Source: Bacteroidota bacterium
GTDB lineage: Bacteria; Bacteroidota; Bacteroidia; 2-12-FULL-35-15
Direction of reading: 5' to 3'
Assembly (NCBI GenBank): GCA_023251855.1
Contig: JAHEYA010000124.1
Location: forward strand, 1 to 7,053
DNA: 7,053 bases
The position numbers and the translations under genes were made by a program. The notes beneath the pieces are model-generated. The model was not told where the DNA came from. It saw nothing but the letters and a program-made list of their open reading frames with translations, and ran no database searches. This document shows, one piece after another, positions 5,299 to 7,053 of the stretch. Position 1 is the first letter of the stretch. Each line of letters begins with the position of its first letter.

Positions 5299-5333
5299 CT
5301 CACCCCCTGCCCCTCTCCGAAGGAGAGGGGTGA
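5299..5333. repeat. GC-rich palindrome between dedA and aroE
   Basis: CCCCTCTCC (5310-5318), loop GAA, GGAGAGGGG (5322-5330) is a perfect 9-bp stem. Flanking CACCCC and GGGGTG words nearby give it further symmetry. It lies in the 66-bp dedA-aroE gap, ending about 11 bp before the aroE ATG. There is no U-run on the aroE-proximal side, so it is better viewed as a REP-like repeat or mRNA-stabilising hairpin than as a terminator. Its CCCCTC/GAGGGG words resemble those of the element inside aroE. Confidence 0.8.
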
Positions 5334-5354
5334 AGAATAGTGCTGATGTAAGAA

Positions 5355-5984
5355 TTATTTTTTCATTTTTGCTTTAGCAACCTCAATAATGATAGGAAGT
5401 ATAGAGATAAAAATAATTCCCAAAGCTACCAATTCAATATTTTTTCTGATCCAAGGAATCTCACCTAAAAGATAACCTGCAAATGTTAAACTGAATATCC
5501 ATAGCAAACCGCCAAGTATATCAAACGAAAAGAATTTTTTATAATTCATCTCGGCAACACCGGCAACAAAAGGTGCAAATGTTCTTACAATGGGTACAAA
5601 TCGAGCCATGATAATGGTTTTAGGACCGTATTTTTCGTAGAACAAATGAGTCTTGTCTAAATACTCTTGTTTTACAATGTTTTTCCCTCTGAATTTCATA
5701 TGAAGTACCTTGAGTCCAATTTTGCGACCAACCCAATAGTTTACATTATCGCCTATGATGGCAGCGGCAAATAATAGCAAGAGGAGGTAAGTTATATTCA
5801 AATAACCCAAACGGGCAAATAACCCTGCTGTAAATAATAGCGAATCACCAGGTAAAAAAGGCATTATTACCAGTCCTGTTTCGATAAAAATGACTAAAAA
5901 TAATATTAAATAAATGGTATTGTTATAATTCTGGAAAAGCCATTCGAAGTCGAGATGCCTAATGTGATTAAAAAGTTCTAACAT
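5355..5984 (-). CDS. DedA-family (VTT/SNARE-associated fold) inner-membrane protein
   Basis: The 209-residue integral membrane protein has the DedA signature. It shows hydrophobic segments at about 23-42, 47-60 (re-entrant), 64-80, 135-147, 155-172 and 184-203. Conserved motifs are FIETG with Glu35, PFLPGDSLLF (42-51), GDNVNYWVGR (78-87) and ARFVPIVRTFAPFVAG (127-142) with the two conserved Arg residues. DedA proteins support membrane homeostasis, and some members act as undecaprenyl-phosphate or phospholipid flippases; which lipid this one moves cannot be read from sequence. Length and motifs are complete. The gene lies between the rhodanese gene and aroE with gaps of about 66 bp on each side, both holding repeats. 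The ATG at 5984 is the first usable start. Confidence 0.93.
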   Translation of the reverse strand: MLELFNHIRHLDFEWLFQNYNNTIYLILFLVIFIETGLVIMPFLPGDSLLFTAGLFARLGYLNITYLLLLLFAAAIIGDNVNYWVGRKIGLKVLHMKFRGKNIVKQEYLDKTHLFYEKYGPKTIIMARFVPIVRTFAPFVAGVAEMNYKKFFSFDILGGLLWIFSLTFAGYLLGEIPWIRKNIELVALGIIFISILPIIIEVAKAKMKK

Positions 5985-5990
5985 AAAGAG

Positions 5991-6035
5991 AGTTCAAAGT
6001 TTGAAAGTTCAAAGTTTATAAGTTGAAAGTTTAAT
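5991..6035. repeat. Three imperfect tandem copies of a 15-bp unit
   Basis: Copies are 5991-6005 (AGTTCAAAGTTTGAA), 6006-6020 (AGTTCAAAGTTTATA) and 6021-6035 (AGTTGAAAGTTTAAT). The first contains the perfect dyad TTCAAA-G-TTTGAA. The array fills most of the 66-bp gap between the rhodanese stop and the dedA start, so on the minus strand it lies directly in the dedA leader. It could be simple slippage sequence or a regulator-binding array. Confidence 0.8.
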
Positions 6036-6050
6036 TTAGGAAATATGCTC

Positions 6051-6365
6051 CTAATATTTGGCAAGAGTAGTATCTACTTCATTTGCCCAGGCAATGATAC
6101 CACCTTTTAGATTATACACATTTGTATATCCTTTTGCTTCTAATGCTTTACAGATAGCACCGGAACGAGCACCACTCCGGCAATGAACGATAACTTGTTT
6201 GGTTTTTGATATCTTATCTAGGTTGTCCATTACTTCTCCCATTACAATATGTTCACCGCCTATTTCACAAATATCTACCTCATGTTGTTCTCTGACATCA
6301 ATCAATTGAAAATCGGAATTTGTATCTTTTAAAGTTTTTAATTCTGAAACTGATATCTCTTTCAT
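6051..6365 (-). CDS. Single-domain rhodanese-like sulfurtransferase
   Basis: The 104-residue protein is one rhodanese domain, as in GlpE/PspE-type proteins. It has the N-terminal SVSELK start, the LIDVREQHEV motif (21-30), and the active-site loop HCRSGARS (61-68) with catalytic Cys62, which would carry a persulfide. The C-terminal NLKGGIIAWANEVD block (85-98) is also standard. The five-to-six-residue active loop with Arg fits sulfur transfer rather than phosphatase activity. There is no signal peptide, so it should be cytoplasmic. It lies 55 bp downstream of the phosphosulfolactate synthase gene, another sulfur-metabolism gene, but a shared pathway is only suggested by position. The natural acceptor cannot be inferred. 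Confidence 0.92.
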   Translation of the reverse strand: MKEISVSELKTLKDTNSDFQLIDVREQHEVDICEIGGEHIVMGEVMDNLDKISKTKQVIVHCRSGARSGAICKALEAKGYTNVYNLKGGIIAWANEVDTTLAKY

Positions 6366-6420
6366 TTATAAGTTATTATGAAATTTATGTATAGTTTTAA
6401 TTTAATTAAAATAATTTTGA

Positions 6421-7053
6421 TTATTTCTTTATATCCTTCTTTAATTCATCAGGCAGAAAGCTAAAAAAAGTATCTCCTCTTAATCCCAAACGTAAAGTTT
6501 CCAAAGGTATCACATCATCATAAGCGATATTTCCCAAATTTACATTTGGTCCTAAAAATTTCAGAAACCATACCTGTTGTGATTTTTGCGGAGCCTCCCA
6601 TAAAATACTGTCTTTATCAACCTTGGCAAGTATCTTATTGATCAATAGGGTATGAGCAGTACCGTTGGCACGATAAATACCAACATTACCGCTTTCACGT
6701 GCTTCTGCAATCACTTTCCAGGAACCAGCATCCAGCTCTTTTTTCATCATGGAAGTCCATTTGGCAGGATGAATAATGATACCGGCTTCTTTTGAACCTA
6801 CTTCTGATAATACAGTAAAATTTTTAGCAAGAGTGTGAATGTATTCACATTTTTTATCATGTGGTAAAACAATTGAACCATCAGATACTTCAGCGCAATT
6901 CAGCTTCAATTTATCGAGTAATTTTATATAATCATTAAACATGCCTCTAACCACAAAAGCTTCGAATAGTGTTCCACCCAAGTACACTTTCATACCGGCA
7001 TCTTTGTAGAGCTTTATCTTTTGATCAATATTTTTGTTAAGATGTGAGGTCCC
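6421..7053 (-). CDS. comA: Phosphosulfolactate synthase, 5' end outside window
   Basis: This enzyme adds sulfite to phosphoenolpyruvate to give (2R)-phosphosulfolactate, the first step towards coenzyme M in methanogens; relatives occur in Bacillus and Bacteroidetes for sulfolactate formation. The open frame continues upstream of the internal ATG at 6993 for 20 more codons to the window edge, reading ...KIKLYKDAGMKVYLGGTLFEAF without a break, so that ATG is not the start and the true N-terminus (about 40-50 residues) lies outside. Family hallmarks are KVYLGGTLFEAF, AEVSDGS, the NFTVLSEVGSK block, SWKVIAEARESGNVG, LWEAPQKSQQVWF, LGPNVNLGNI and the C-terminal PLETLRLGLRGDTFFSFLP. All are well conserved, so the enzyme is probably functional. 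The role in a bacterium without a visible coenzyme M pathway is open. Confidence 0.93.
   Translation of the reverse strand, partial: GTSHLNKNIDQKIKLYKDAGMKVYLGGTLFEAFVVRGMFNDYIKLLDKLKLNCAEVSDGSIVLPHDKKCEYIHTLAKNFTVLSEVGSKEAGIIIHPAKWTSMMKKELDAGSWKVIAEARESGNVGIYRANGTAHTLLINKILAKVDKDSILWEAPQKSQQVWFLKFLGPNVNLGNIAYDDVIPLETLRLGLRGDTFFSFLPDELKKDIKK

Noticed and set aside
5310..5330. Intrinsic terminator for dedA
   Set aside because: The GC stem is strong, but the minus strand continues with a G-rich run and not a U-tract.
6421..6993. Phosphosulfolactate synthase starting at the ATG at 6993
   Set aside because: Family homology (KIKLYKDAG before MKVYLGG) continues upstream in frame to the window edge, so this Met is internal.

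Overview
The window looks like a piece of a Bacteroidetes (Bacteroidota) chromosome, probably from the Chitinophagaceae/Sphingobacteriales side. Four things point there: the AT-rich sequence, minus-strand genes without obvious Shine-Dalgarno sequences, promoter candidates that fit the Bacteroidetes -33 TTTG / -7 TAnnTTTG pattern, and the protein variants themselves (stand-alone PruA, LolD, DedA, phosphosulfolactate synthase, and GC-rich palindromic repeats inserted in and between genes). Every gene I can support lies on the minus strand, so the natural reading direction is from position 7053 down to 1.

Right part (7053-4413), housekeeping: a phosphosulfolactate synthase missing its N-terminus at the window edge, a single-domain rhodanese, a DedA-family membrane protein and shikimate dehydrogenase (aroE). 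Gaps of 55-66 bp separate them and they may be co-transcribed. The rhodanese-dedA gap carries a 15-bp triplicate repeat. The dedA-aroE gap carries a GC-rich palindrome. A related GC-rich inverted-repeat element of about 127 bp sits inside aroE and is translated in frame, adding about 42 residues between the substrate-binding and catalytic-Asp motifs.

Middle part (4412-1586), accessory: a HigBA/RelE-XRE type toxin-antitoxin operon with its own promoter and a dyad operator; a 65-bp second copy of the aroE 3' end (92% identical, still readable as the last 20 codons plus stop); a two-gene unit of unknown function (an 86-aa small protein and a 153-aa exported protein); a large imperfect inverted repeat; and a cytoplasmic leucine-rich-repeat protein. 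The toxin-antitoxin genes lie exactly between the two copies of the aroE 3' end, as expected for a cassette that integrated at the aroE terminus with long target duplication. This is the most interesting structure here.

Left part (1585-1), housekeeping: a LolD-type ABC ATPase, then a perfect heptanucleotide tandem array (11 full copies of AAATCCT), then pruA (glutamate-semialdehyde / 1-pyrroline-5-carboxylate dehydrogenase), which runs off the window at its C-terminal end. No rRNA, tRNA, CRISPR array, integrase or transposase gene was seen. No intergenic stretch exceeds 300 bp; the longest is 2450-2716.
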